From Glycine soja (taxonomy: Eukaryota > Streptophyta > Magnoliopsida > Fabales > Fabaceae): a stretch of 64,000 bases of DNA. This document shows, piece after piece, positions 42,782-58,000 of the stretch. The notes below the pieces were generated by a model that saw only the letters and a program-made list of their open reading frames with translations, made no database searches and was not told where the DNA came from. A program made the translations under genes and the position numbers. Within the stretch, counting starts at the first letter, position 1. Each line of letters starts with the position of its first letter. The DNA lies in the NCBI RefSeq assembly GCF_004193775.1, contig NC_041011.1, positions 10,877,656-10,941,655 on the forward strand, given 5' to 3'.

Positions 42782-43850
42782 TTTTTTACATCTAAAGCTA
42801 TGATTTTTTACACCAAAATTATGATTTTTATCTCAGATTCCATGACAACGATATCATATTTGCGTTCCTTTCCAGGTTTGCATTTCTATATCGTGTTCTT
42901 GGTGGAAGAACACACCAAAGTTTAAATATTTTTATCTCAAAACTCTATGAGTGCGGGTTCGTTTTCTTTGTGACTTCTGACAATACAAAAGTTTAAATTT
43001 TTTTATTTTGTTTTCTGACTTCTCACAATACCTTCGCTATTGTATGCAGAGAAGGTGAAAGAACACTAAAGCTGCAATTTTTATCTCCAAAAAGCTTTGA
43101 TTTTTATCTCAAATAGATTTGTTTTCTGTGTTTTTCTGCATTTTTTTACATCTAAAGCTGTGATTTTTTACATCAAAAACTGATTTTTATCTCAGATTCC
43201 ATGACAATGATATCATATTTGCATTCCTCTCCAGGTTTGCATTTCTATATCGTGTTCTTGGTGGAAGAACACACCAAAGCTGGCATTTTTATCTCAAAAC
43301 TCTGTGAGTGCAGGTTTGTTTTCTTTGTGACTTCTGACAATACAAAAGTTTAAATTTTTTTATTTTGTTTTTTGACTTCTCACAATACCTTCGCTATTGT
43401 ATGCAGAGGAGGTGAAAGAACACTAAAGCTGCGATTTTTATTCCAAAAAGCTTCGATTTTTATCTCAAACAGATTTGTGTTTTGTATTTTTCTGCGTTTT
43501 TTTACATCTAAAGCTGTGATTTTTTACACCAAAACTGTGATTTTTATCTCAAATTCCATGACAACGATAGCATATTTGCGTTCCTCTCCAGGTTTGCATT
43601 TTTATATCGTGTTCTTGGTGGAAGAACACACCAAAGCTGTCATTTTTATCTCAAAACTCTGAGTGTGGGTTCGTTTTCTTTGTGACTTTTGACAATACAA
43701 AAGTTTAAATTTTTATATTTTGTTTTCTGATTTCTCACAATACCTTTACTATTGTATGCAGAGAAGCTGAAAGAACACTAAAGCTGTGATTTTTATCTCC
43801 AAAAAGCTTCGATTTTTATCTCAAACAGATTTGTTTTCTTTGTTTCTCAC
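42782..43850. repeat. Three ~358-bp tandem repeats in the Helitron 5' part
   Basis: TTTTTTACATCTAAAGCT recurs at about 42782, 43141 and 43499. Each unit contains TATCGTGTTCTTGGTGGAAG and ends with TTGTATGCAGAG. The units look like a repeated exon/intron-edge segment but show no long frame. Degenerate relatives continue to about 44600. Confidence 0.85.
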
Positions 43851-46055
43851 AATACAAAAGCTTACATTTTTTTAGTCAGTCTTTATTGCATGCAGAGAAG
43901 GTGGAAGAGCATACTACAACGACAGTTTTTATCTAAAAACTCCACGAGTATGGGTTCATTTTCTTTGTTTTTTTGGTTTATGGTTAAATTTTTTTCGTCT
44001 TTGTCAGCCTTATCAAACGTGTTCATTCTTTCTTATACCCATTCTTTTGGGGTTTTATGATTTTTCACGAGACAAAAGCTTTAATTTTTTTGGGTGTTCT
44101 TCCTTTATTTTGTTTTCTAAGTTCTTGCACTACAAAAAGTTTAAATTTTTTTATTTTATTTTCTGACTTCTCACAATACCTTTGCTATTGTATGCAAAGA
44201 AGGTGGAAGAAGACACTAATCTACAAAAAGCTTCTATTTTTATCTCAAACAAGTTTGTTTTCTTTGATTCTCTGACTACATTTTGTTTGTTTCTTTGTTT
44301 CTCACAATACAAAAGTTTAAATTTTTTTGTGAACCTCAGCCTTCTCCGATGTCCCACTTTTTTTGGGTTTTATGATTTTTCGCAAGACAAAAGCTTTAAT
44401 TTTTTTGGATATTCTCCCTTTATTTTGTTTTCTGAGTTCTCGCACTACAAAAAAAATTAAATTTTTGTGTGTTCCTAAGCCTTCTATAGCTTGCGTTGCA
44501 TTTTGGGTTTATATCTGGATCATTGGGTAACTTTTTTTTTTGTTTTTTATTTTTCGCAACCCAAAAGCTTAAATTTTTTTGGGTGTTCTACCTTTATATT
44601 TTTTTTTCCTTTAATGTTGGCTGAAGTTATTTCAATGGGTTATATTTTTATATTTGTTCAATCCCTTTGAGTTAGACACTTTCAACTTTGATTTTCAAAT
44701 ATATGACATGCTTTATTATCACATATATGTCATCCTTTATTTATATGGTCAGATAATTGAATATAGTAGTTTTGGACTTCTTTGTTTATGGTTTTTTTAT
44801 GGTCACAGAGATTTCAATTTACATTTTGATGCAGAGGCTCTCAACATTCACAGCTTGAATTATATTTATTCTTTATTAGTAATATAGATATTTTTTATTG
44901 CTCATTGTTAGGTTTTAGTTAATTTAATATTATTTTATTAGTAATATAGATTATTTTAGTTAATTTTTGTTTGCGTCTCATTTTTGCGTTCAGTTGTAGC
45001 AATCACAGGAATTCTTGACAAAAAATCAGCTGACTCCGATGATAGGGTAGCTAATAATCAAGAAGCAACAAAATTGGAGTAATGATGACCCCATTTGATT
45101 GATGAAGAAATTTTAATGTTACTTTGTTTTAACAATTTAAAGTTGTAATTTCATAATCATGATTTCCAGACAATGTATTTTATTAATATTGTATTCAAAC
45201 ATTGTCAAAATAGACAGAGTTTCACAAAAGTTTCTTAAGAAGTCGGGTTTGATTATGATTAATATATGATTCATGTTGAGTGTTTGATCAATTTAATTTC
45301 ATGTAGTTTTTTAATGGCTGAATTTCATATATATACAATTTTATTATATATGTCAAAAAGAATAATGTTCACGTTACTTTAGTTGAAATCTATATAACAA
45401 AAAATTATTGAATTAATAAATAAATTTTAGAGAAATAAAAAAATGTTAAGATGATGAGTTAACGTTTTAATTTTCATTTTCAATCATAAAAAAAATAATG
45501 ATCAATTGGGGAGTTTGGGTGATTAATATTAAACTAATGTTAGTGAAATAACCTCTTTATTTTTTTTAATAAATTCCTAAGACCATTTACATTATATAAT
45601 TATTGATTTATGAGTTACTTATTATAATTTTGTGGGTCTTATAATTTTATATAAATTTAAAATTAAAATTTACTCCTATGCTAACATTACGTTATACTTT
45701 TGTTTAACTTTTCTGTCAATTTTTTATTATATTTATATCGTTCTATATATCAATTTGTCGTTTTTTTTTGTTTTTCCCATTTATTGTTAATAGAAATATG
45801 CGTGATTGCTCTATTACAAAAAATTAATTAGCTTCATACTTAGGAAATACTTCCATTTCTATTTCACTCAGTTTTACAGTGAGGTGTTGTTTATACCGGG
45901 GTCACATAATTTTGGACCAATCATGGAAATTAATTTATGGATAATAAAATCAATTCGTTTGGTTGAATAGTCAATTTAAAATATTATGTGGATATAAAAG
46001 TCACAATTTCAAATTTCTATCTTCAAATTTCAAATTTAAAATCAATTTGTTTGAT
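43851..46055. other. Helitron interior, degenerate repeats and AT-rich DNA
   Basis: To about 44600 there are decayed relatives of the 358-bp unit (ATTTTTATCTCAAA, CTCACAATACAAAAG). Beyond, no coding sequence is recognised except the weak exon candidate at 44994-45082. Confidence 0.5.
44994..45082 (+). pseudogene. Possible captured terminal exon, unknown gene
   Basis: TTTTTGCGTTCAG looks like a splice acceptor. It is followed by a frame reading VAITGILDKKSADSDDRVAN and then NQEATKLE before TAA. GC content rises locally against the AT-rich surroundings. Helitrons often capture exons, but the protein family is not recognised and the segment is short. Confidence 0.25.
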
Positions 46056-49000
46056 TTAGCAATCAATTTAAAATTCGTTTGTGTTTATCTTCACTTCTCT
46101 GTTTCAAAGTGACAATTTCGTTAACAATTAGTTACATATTTTATTGACGTTTAATTAATAAGCATACTTTATTCATATTTTTGTTAATTTTCATTTCAAA
46201 TTAATAGGTACTTAAGAATCAATTTTAAATATTATGTTAGGATATAGAAATAATGATAATTTTCAAATTAATAACCATATTCTGTTAGGATATGGAAATA
46301 ATCATAATTTAGACGATCATTTATTCCTAATTAGTATGCACTTAACAATCAATTTTAATTATTACAATATCAATTTTAATATATTATTAAAACAACTTCA
46401 ATTTTGTATTTATTTTTGCCGTAATCATTGTCAATTTATTGACATTAAATTAATAAGCATATTTTATTCATATTTTTGTTAATTTTCATTTCTAATTAAT
46501 AGGTACTTAACAATCAATTTTAAATATTCTGTTAAGAAATAGAAATAATAATAATTTTAAAACTAATAGCATTTGTTTTAGGATATGAAAATAATCATCA
46601 CTTAGACGACAATGAGTTATTCTTAATTAGTAGGTACTTAACAATCAATTTTATATATTGCAGTATCAATTTTAACATATTAGTAAAACCAATTTGTTTG
46701 ATTTAGCAGTCAATTTAAAATTCGTTTGTGTTTATCTTCATTCTCTGTTTCAAAGTGACAATTTCGTTAACAATTAGTTACATATTTTATTGACGTTTAA
46801 TTAATAAGCATACTTTATTCATATTTTTGTTAATTTTCATTTCAAATTAATAGGTACTTAAGAATCAATTTTAAATATTATGTCAGGATATAGAAATAAT
46901 GATAATTTTCAAATTAATAACCATATTCTGTTAGGATATGGAAATAATCATAATTTAGACGATGATTTATTTCTAATGGGTAGGCACTTAACAATCAATT
47001 TTAATTATTACAATATCAATTTTAATATATTATTCAAACAACTTTAATTTTGTATTTATTTTTTCTGTAATCATTGTCAATATATTGACATTAAATTAAT
47101 AAGCATATTTTATTCATATTTTTGTTAATTTTCATTTCAAATTAATAGGTACTTAGCAATCAATTTTAAATATTCTGTTAAGAAATAGAAATAATCATAA
47201 TTTTAAAATTAATAAGCATTTCTTTTAGGATATGAAAATAATCATCACTTAGACGACAATGAGTTATTCTTAATTAGTAGGTACTTAACAATCAATTTTA
47301 TATATTGCAATATCAATTTTAACATATTAGTAAAACCAATTTTTTTGATTTAGCAGTCAATTTAAAATTCGTTTGTGTTTATCTTCACTTCTCTGTTTCA
47401 AAGTGACAATTTCGTTAACAATTAGTTACATATTTTATTGACGTTTAATTAATAAGCATACTTTATTCATATTTTTGTTAATTTTCATTTCAAATTAATA
47501 GGTACTTAAGAATCAATTTTAAATATTATGTTAGGATATAGAAATAATGATAATTTTCAAATTAATAACCATATTCTGTTAGGATATGGAAATAATCATA
47601 ATTTAGACGATGATTTATTTCTAATGGGTAGGCACTTAACAATCAATTTTAATTATTACAATATCAATTTTAATATATTATTAAAACAACTTCAATTTTG
47701 TATTTATTTTTGCCGTAACCATTGTCAATATATTGACATTAAATTAATAAGCATATTTTATTCATATTTTTGTTAATTTTCATTTCAAATTAATAGGTAC
47801 TTAACAATCAATTTTAAATATTCTGTTAAGAAATAGAAATAATAATAATTTTAAAACTAATAGCATTTGTTTTAGGATATGAAAATAATCATCACTTAGA
47901 CGACAATGAGTTATTCTTAATTAGTAGGTACTTAACAATCAATTTTATATATTGCAGTATCAATTTTAACATATTAGTAAAACCAATTTGTTTGATTTAG
48001 CAGTCAATTTAAAATTCGTTTGTGTTTATCTTCACTTCTCTATTTCAAAGTGACAATTTCGTTAACAATTAGTTACATATTTTATTGACGTTTAATTAAT
48101 AAGCATACTTTATTCATATTTTTGTTAATTTTCATTTCAAATTAATAGGTACTTAAGAATCAATTTTAAATATTATGTTAGGATATAGAAATAATGATAA
48201 TTTTCAAATTAATAACCATATTCTGTTAGGATATGAAAATAATCATAATTTAGACGATGATTTATTCCTATGGGTAGGCACTTAACAATCAATTTTAATT
48301 ATTACAATATCAATTTTAATATATTATTAAAACAACTTCAATTTTGTATTTATTTTTGCCGTAATCATTGTCAATTTATTGACATTAAATTAATAAGCAT
48401 ATTTTATTCATATTTTTGTTAATTTTCATTTCAAATTAATAGGTACTTAGCAATCAATTTTAAATATTCTGTTAAGAAATAGAAATAATCATAATTTTAA
48501 AATTAATAAGCATTTCTTTTAGGATATGAAAATAATCATCACTTAGACGACAATGAGTTATTCTTAATTAGTAGGTACTTAAAAATCAATTTTATATATT
48601 GCAATATCAATTTTAACATATTAGTAAAACCAATTTTTTTGATTTAGCAGTCAATTTAAAATTCGTTTGTGTTTATCTTCACTTCTCTGTTTCAAAGTGA
48701 CAATTTCATTAACAATTAGTTACATATTTTATTGACGTTTAATTAATAAGCATACTTTATTCATATTTTTGTTAATTTTCATTTCAAATTAATAGGTACT
48801 TAAGAATCAATTTTAAATATTATGTTAGGATATAGAAATAATGATAATTTTCAAATTAATAACCATATTCTGTTAGGATATGGAAATAATCATAATTTAG
48901 ACGATGATTTATTTCTAATGGGTATGCACTTAACAATCAATTTTAATTATTACAATATCAATTTTAATATATTATTAAAACAACTTCAATTTTGTATTTA

Positions 49001-52000
49001 TTTTTGCCGTAATCATTGTCAATTTATTGACATTAAATTAATAAGCATATTTTATTCATATTTTTGTTAATTTTCATTTCAAATTAATAGGTACTTAACA
49101 ATCAATTTTAAATAATCTGTTAAGAAATAGAAATAATAATAATTTTAAAACTAATAGCATTTGTTTTAGGATATGAGAATAATCATCACTTAGACGACAA
49201 TGAGTTATTCTTAATTACTAGGAACTTAACAATCAATTTTATATATTGCAGTATCAATTTTAACATATTAGTAAAACCAATTTGTTTGATTTAGCAGTCA
49301 ATTTAAAATTCGTTTGTGTTTATCTTCACTTCTCTATTTCAAAGTGACAATTTCGTTAACAATTAGTTACATATTTTATTGACGTTTAATTAATAAGCAT
49401 ACTTTATTCATATTTTTGTTAATTTTCATTTCAAATTAATAGGTACTTAAGAATCAATTTTAAATATTATGTTAGGATATAGAAATAATGATAATTTTCA
49501 AATTAATAACCATATTCTGTTAGGATATGAAAATAATCATAATTTAGACGATGATTTATTCCTAATGGGTAGGCACTTAACAATCAATTTTAATTATTAC
49601 AATATCAATTTTAATATATTATTAAAACAACTTCAATTTTGTATTTATTTTTGCCGTAATCATTGTCAATTTATTGACATTAAATTAATAAGCATATTTT
49701 ATTCATATTTTTGTTAATTTTCCTTTCAAATTAATAGGTACTTAACAATCAATTTTAAATATTCTGTTAAGAAATAGAAATAATTATAATTTTAAAATTA
49801 ATAGCATTTCTTTTAGGATATGAAAATAATCATCACTTAGACGACAATGAGTTATTCTTAATTAGTAGGTACTTAATCAATTTCATATATTGCAGTATCA
49901 ATTTTAACATATTAGTAAAACCAATTTGTTTGATTTAGCAGTCAATTTAAAATTCGTTTGTGTTTATCTTCACTTCTCTGTTTCAAAGTGACAATTTCGT
50001 TAACAATTAGTTACATATTTTATTGACGTTTAATTAATAAGCATACTTTATTCATATTTTTGTTAATTTTCATTTCAAATTAATAGGTACTTAAGAATCA
50101 ATTTTAAATATTATGTTAGGATATAGAAATAATGATAATTTTCAAATTAATAACCATATTCTGTTAGGATATGGAAATAATCATAATTTAGACGATGATT
50201 TATTCCTAATTAGTAGGCACTTAACAATCAATTTTAATTATTACAATATCAATTTTAATATATTATTAAAACAACTTCAATTTTGTTTTTATTTTTTCCG
50301 TAATCATTGTCAATATATTGACATTAAATTAATAAGCATATTTTATTCATATTTTTGTTAATTTTCATTTCAAATTAATAGATACTTAACAATCAATTTT
50401 AAATATTCTGTTAAGAAATAGAAATAATCATAATTTTAAAATTAATAAGCATTTGTTTTAGGGTATGAAAATAATCATCACATAGACGACAATGAGTTAT
50501 TCTTAATTAATAGGTACTTAACAATCAATTTTATATATTGCAGTATCAATTTTAACATATTAGTAAAACCAATTTGTTTGGTTTAGCAGTCAATTTAAAA
50601 TTCGTTTGTGTTTATCTTCACTTCTCTGTTTCAAAGTGACAATTTCGTTAACAATTAGTTACATATTTTATTGACGTTTAATTAATAAGCATACTTTATT
50701 CATATTTTTGTTAATTTTCATTTCAAATTAATAGGTACTTAAGAATCAATTTTAAATATTATGTTAGGATATAGAAATAATGATAATTTTCAAATTAATA
50801 ACCATATTCTGTTAGGATATGAAAATAATCATAATTTAGACGATGATTTATTCCTATGGGTAGGCACTTAACAATCAATTTTAATTATTACAATATCAAT
50901 TTTAATATATTATTAAAACAACTTCAATTTTGTTTTATTTTTCCGTAATCATTGTCAATTTATTGACATTAAATTAATAAGCATATTTTATTCATATTTT
51001 TGTTAATTTTCATTTCAAATTAATAGTACTTACAATCAATTTTAAATATTCTGTTAAGAAATAGAAATAATCATAATTTTAAAATTAATAAGCATTTGTT
51101 TTAGGTATGAAAATAATCATCACTAGACGACAATGAGTTATTCTTAATTATAGGTACTTAACAATCAATTTTATATATTGCAATATCAATTTTACATATT
51201 AGTAAAACCAATTTGTTTGGTTTAGCAGTCAATTTAAAATTCGTTTGTGTTTATCTTCACTTCTCTGTTTCAAAGTGACAATTTCGTTAACAATTAGTTA
51301 CATATTTTATTGACGTTTAATTAATAAGCATACTTTATTCATATTTTTGTTAATTTTCATTTCAAATTAATAGGTACTTAAGAATCAATTTTAAATATTA
51401 TGTTAGGATATAGAAATAATGATAATTTTCAAATTAATAACCATATTCTGTTAGGATATGGAAATAATCATAATTTAGACGATGATTTATTCTATGGGTA
51501 GCACTTAACAATCAATTTTAATTATTACAATATCAATTTTAATATATTATTAAAACAACTTCAATTTTGTATTTATTTTTGCCGTAATCATTGTCAATTT
51601 ATTGACATTAAATTAATAAGCATATTTTATTCATATTTTTGTTAATTTTCATTTCAAATTAATAGGTACTTAACAATCAATTTTAAATATCTGTTAAGAA
51701 ATAGAAATAATAATAATTTTAAAACTAATAGCATTTGTTTTAGGATATGAAATAATCATCACTTAGACGACAATGAGTTATTCTTAATTACTAGGAACTT
51801 AACAATCAATTTTATATATTGCAGTATCAATTTTAACATATTAGTAAAACCAATTTGTTTGATTTAGCAGTCAATTTAAAATTCGTTTGTGTTTATCTTC
51901 ACTTCTCTATTTCAAAGTGACAATTTCGTTAACAATTAGTTACATATTTTATTGACGTTTAATTAATAAGCATACTTTATTCATATTTTTGTTAATTTTC

Positions 52001-55000
52001 ATTTCAAATTAATAGGTACTTAAGAATCAATTTTAAATATTATGTTAGGATATAGAAATAATGATAATTTTCAAATTAATAACCATATTCTGTTAGGATA
52101 TGGAAATAATCATAATTTAGACGATGATTTATTCCTAATTAGTAGGCACTTAACAATCAATTTTAATTATTACAATATCAATTTTAATATATTATTAAAA
52201 CAACTTCAATTTTGTTTTTATTTTTTCCGTAATCATTGTCAATATATTGACATTAAATTAATAAGCATATTTTATTCATATTTTTGTTAATTTTCATTTC
52301 AAATTAATAGATACTTAACAATCAATTTTAAATATTCTGTTAAGAAATAGAAATAATCATAATTTTAAAATTAATAAGCATTTGTTTTAGGGTATGAAAA
52401 TAATCATCACATAGACGACAATGAGTTATTCTTAATTAATAGGTACTTAACAATCAATTTTATATATTGCAGTATCAATTTTAACATATTAGTAAAACCA
52501 ATTTGTTTGGTTTAGCAGTCAATTTAAAATTCGTTTGTGTTTATCTTCACTTCTCTGTTTCAAAGTGACAATTTCGTTAACAATTAGTTACATATTTTAT
52601 TGACGTTTAATTAATAAGCATACTTTATTCATATTTTTGTTAATTTTCATTTCAAATTAATAGGTACTTAAGAATCAATTTTAAATATTATGTTAGGATA
52701 TAGAAATAATGATAATTTTCAAATTAATAACCATATTCTGTTAGGATATGAAAATAATCATAATTTAGACGATGATTTATTCCTATGGGTAGGCACTTAA
52801 CAATCAATTTTAATTATTACAATATCAATTTTAATATATTATTAAAACAACTTCAATTTTGTATTTATTTTTGCCGTAATCATTGTCAATTTATTGACAT
52901 TAAATTAATAAGCATATTTTATTCATATTTTTGTTAATTTTCCTTTCAAATTAATAGGTACTTAACAATCAATTTTAAATATTCTGTTAAGAAATAGAAA
53001 TAATAATAATTTTAAAACTAATAGCATTTGTTTTAGGATATGAGAATAATCATCACTTAGACGACAATGAGTTATTCTTAATTACTAGGAACTTAACAAT
53101 CAATTTTATATATTGCAGTATCAATTTTAACATATTAGTAAAACCAATTTGTTTGATTTAGCAGTCAATTTAAAATTCGTTTGTGTTTATCTTCACTTCT
53201 CTATTTCAAAGTGACAATTTCGTTAACAATTAGTTACATATTTTATTGACGTTTAATTAATAAGCATACTTTATTCATATTTTTGTTAATTTTCATTTCA
53301 AATTAATAGGTACTTAAGAATCAATTTTAAATATTATGTTAGGATATAGAAATAATGATAATTTTCAAATTAATAACCATATTCTGTTAGGATATGAAAA
53401 TAATCATAATTTAGACGATGATTTATTCCTATGGGTAGGCACTTAACAATCAATTTTAATTATTACAATATCAATTTTAATATATTATTAAAACAACTTC
53501 AATTTTGTATTTATTTTTGCCGTAATCATTGTCAATTTATTGACATTAAATTAATAAGCATATTTTATTCATATTTTTGTTAATTTTCATTTCAAATTAA
53601 TAGGTACTTAGCAATCAATTTTAAATATTCTGTTAAGAAATAGAAATAATCATAATTTTAAAATTAATAAGCATTTGTTTTAGGATATGAAAATAATCAT
53701 CACTTAGACGACAATGAGTTATTCTTAATTAGTAGGTACTTAACAATCAATTTTATATATTGCAATATCAATTTTAACATATTAGTAAAACCAATTTTTT
53801 TGATTTAGTAGTCAATTTAAAATTCGTTTGTGTTTATCTTCACTTCTCTGTTTCAAAGTGACAATTTCGTTAACAATTAGTTACATATTTTATTGACGTT
53901 TAATTAATAAGCATACTTTATTCATATTCTTGTTAATTTTCATTTCAAATTAATAGGTACTTAAGAATCAATTTTAAATATTATGTTAGGATATAGAAAT
54001 AATGATAATTTTCAAATTAATAACCATATTCTGTTAGGATATGGAAATAATCATAATTTAGACGATGATTTATTTCTAATGGGTAGGCACTTAACAATCA
54101 ATTTTAATTATTACAATATCAATTTTAATATATTATTAAAACAACTTCAATTTTGTATTTATTTTTGCCGTAATCATTGTTAATTTATTGACATTAAATT
54201 AATAAGCATATTTTATTCATATTTTTGTTAATTTTCATTTCAAATTAATAGGTACTTAACAATCAATTTTAAATATTCTGTTAAGAAATAGAAATAATAA
54301 TAATTTTAAAACTAATAGCATTTGTTTTAGGATATGAAAATAATCATCACTTAGACGACAATGAGTTATTCTTAATTAGTAGGTACTTAACAATCAATTT
54401 TATATATTGCAGTATCAATTTTAACATATTAGTAAAACCAATTTGTTTGATTTAGCAGTCAATTTAAAATTCGTTTGTGTTTATCTTCACTTCTCTATTT
54501 CAAAGTGACAATTTCGTTAACAATTAGTTACATATTATATTGACGTTTAATTAATAAGCATACTTTATTCATATTTTTGTTAATTTTCATTTCAAATTAA
54601 TAGGTACTTAAGAATCAATTTTAAATATTATGTTAGGATATAGAAATAATGATAATTTTCAAATTAATAACCATATTCTGTTAGGATATGGAAATAATCA
54701 TAATTTAGACGATGATTTATTTCTAATGGGTAGGCACTTAACAATCAATTTTAATTATTACAATATCAATTTTAATATATTATTAAAACAACTTCAATTT
54801 TGTATTTATTTTTGCCGTAATCATTGTCAATTTATTGACATTAAATTAATAAGCATATTTTATTCATATTTTTGTTAATTTTCATTTCAAATTAATAGGT
54901 ACTTAACAATCAATTTTAAATATTCTGTTAAGAAATAGAAATAATAATAATTTTAAAACTAATAGCATTTGTTTTAGGATATGAAAATAATCATCACTTA

Positions 55001-58000
55001 GACGATAATGAGTTATTCTTAATTAGTAGGTACTTAACAATCAATTTTATATATTGCAGTATCAATTTTAACATATTAGTAAAACCAATTTGTTTGATTT
55101 AGCAGTCAATTTAAAATTCGTTTGTGTTTATCTTCACTTCTCTATTTCAAAGTGACAATTTCGTTAACAATTAGTTACATATTTTATTGACGTTTAATTT
55201 ATAAGCATACTTTATTCATATTTTTGTTAATTTTCATTTCAAATTAATAGGTACTTAAGAATCAATTTTAAATATTATGTTAGGATATAGAAATAATGAT
55301 AATTTTCAAATTAATAACCATATTCTGTTAGGATATGAAAATAATCATAATTTAGACGATGATTTATTCCTAATGGGTAGGCACTTAACAATCAATTTTA
55401 ATTATTACAATATCAATTTTAATATATTATTAAAACAACTTCAATTTTGTATTTATTTTTGCCGTAATCATTGTCAATTTATTGACATTAAATTAATAAG
55501 CATATTTTATTCATATTTTTGTTAATTTTCATTTCAAATTAATAGGTACTTAACAATCAATTTTAAATATTCTGTTAAGAAATAGAAATAATTATAATTG
55601 TAAAATTAATAGCATTTCTTTTAGGATATGAAAATAATCATCACTTAGACGACAATGAGTTATTCTTAATTAGTAGGTACTTAATCAATTTCATATATTG
55701 CAGTATCAATTTTAACATATTAGTAAAACCAATTTGTTTGATTTAGCAGTCAATTTAAAATTCGTTTGTGTTTATCTTCACTTCTCTGTTTCAAAGTGAC
55801 AATTTCGTTAACAATTAGTTACATATTTTATTGACGTTTAATTAATAAGCATACTTTATTCATATTTTTGTTAATTTTCATTTCAAATTAATAGGTACTT
55901 AAGAATCAATTTTAAATATTATGTTAGGATATAGAAATAATGATAATTTTCAAATTAATAACCATATTCTGTTAGGGTATGGAAATAATCATAATTTAAA
56001 CGATGATTTATTCCTAATTAGTAGGCACTTAACAATCAATTTTAATTATTACAATATCAATTTTAATATATTATTAAAACAACTTCAATTTTGTTTTTAT
56101 TTTTTGCGTAATCATTGTCAATATATTGACATTAAATTAATAAGCATATTTTATTCATATTTTTGTTAATTTTCATTTCAAATTAATAGATACTTAACAA
56201 TCAATTTTAAATATTCTGTTAAGAAATAGAAATAATCATAATTTTAAAATTGATAAGCATTTGTTTTAGGGTATGAAAATAATCATCACTTAGACGACAA
56301 TGAGTTATTCTTAATTAGTAGGTACTTAACAATCAATTTTTTATATTGCAGTATCAATTTTAACATATTAGTAAAACCAATTTGTTTGGTTTAGAAGTCA
56401 ATTTAAAATTCGTTTGTGTTTATCTTCACTTCTCATTTTCAAAGGGACAATTTCGTTAACAATTATTTACATATTTAATTGACGTTTAATTAATAAACAT
56501 ACTTTATTCATATTTTTGTTAATTTTCATTTCAAATTAATAGGTACTTAAGAATCAATTTTAAATATTATGTTAGGATATAGAAATAATGATAATTTTCA
56601 AATTAATAACCATATTCTGTTAGGATATGGAAATAATCATAATTTAGACGATGATTTATTCCTAATTGGTAGGCACTTAACAATCAATTTTAATTATTAT
56701 AATATCAATTTTAATATATTATTAAAACAACTTCAATTTTGTATTTATTTTTGCCGTAATCATTGTCAATTTATTGACATTAAATTAATAAGCATATTTT
56801 ATTCATATTTTTGTTAATTTTCATTTCAAATTAATAGGTACTTAACAATCAATTTTAAATATTCTGTTAAGAAATAGAAATAATCATAATTTTAAAATTA
56901 ATAGCATTTCTTTTAGGATATGAAAATAATCATCACTTAGAAGACAATGAGTTATTCTTAATTAGTAGGTACTTAACCATCAATTTTATATATTGCAGTA
57001 TCAATTTTAACATATTAGTAAAACCAGCATCAATTTTGTATTTGTTTTTGCCTTAATCATTATAAATTTATTAATGTTTAATTAATAAGCATATTTTATT
57101 CGTATTTTTGTTAAATTTTATTTCAAATTAGTAGGTACTTAACAATCAATTTTATATATTGCAGTATCAATTTTAATATATTAGTAAAACCAACATCAAT
57201 TTTGTATTTGTTTTTGCCGTAATCATTATAAATTTATTAACATTTAATTAATAAGCATATTTTATTCGTATTTTTGTTAAATTTTATTTCAAATTAGTAG
57301 GTTATTAACAATTAATTTTAAATATTACATTATCAATTTTAACATATTATGAAAACAGCTTCAATTTTGTTTTTATTTTTGCCGTAATCATTGTCAATTT
57401 ATTGACATTTATTTAATAAGCATATTTTATTCATATTTTTGTTAATTTTCATTTCAAATTAATAGGTACATAACAATCAATTTTAAATATTCTGTTAGGA
57501 TATAGAAATAAGCATAATTTTAAAATTAATAAGTATTTCTTTTAGGATTTAGAAATAATCATAATTTAGATGATGAATTATTCTTAATTAGTAGGTACTT
57601 AACAATTAATTTTAAATATTACAGTATCAATTTTAACATATTATTAAAACCAGCATCAATTTTGTATTTATTTTTACGGTAATCATTGTCAATTTATTGA
57701 CATTTAATTAATAAGCATATTTTATTCATATTTTTGTTAATTTGCATTTCAAATTAATAGGTACATAACAATCAATTTTAAATATTCTGTTAGGATATAG
57801 AAATAATCATAATTTTAAAATTAATAAGCATTTCTTTTAGGATATAGAAATAATCATAACTTAGATGATGAGTTATTCTTAATTAGTAGGTACTTAACAA
57901 TCAATTTTAAATATTACAATATCAATTTTAACATATTATTAAAACCAACATCTAATTTGTATTTGTTTTTACCGTAATCATTATAAATTTATTAACGTTT

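Noticed and set aside
42565..44460. Phe/Ser-rich frames in the Helitron 5' region as membrane proteins
   Set aside because: They arise from T-rich 358-bp repeats, overlap in several frames and are not kept between repeat units.
46234..56817. Eleven near-identical 82-codon frames in the satellite as a gene family
   Set aside because: They follow the 647-bp repeat exactly, the period is not a multiple of three, composition is that of AT-rich DNA (Asn, Ile, Tyr, Phe), and several units lose the frame by one-base changes without other difference.
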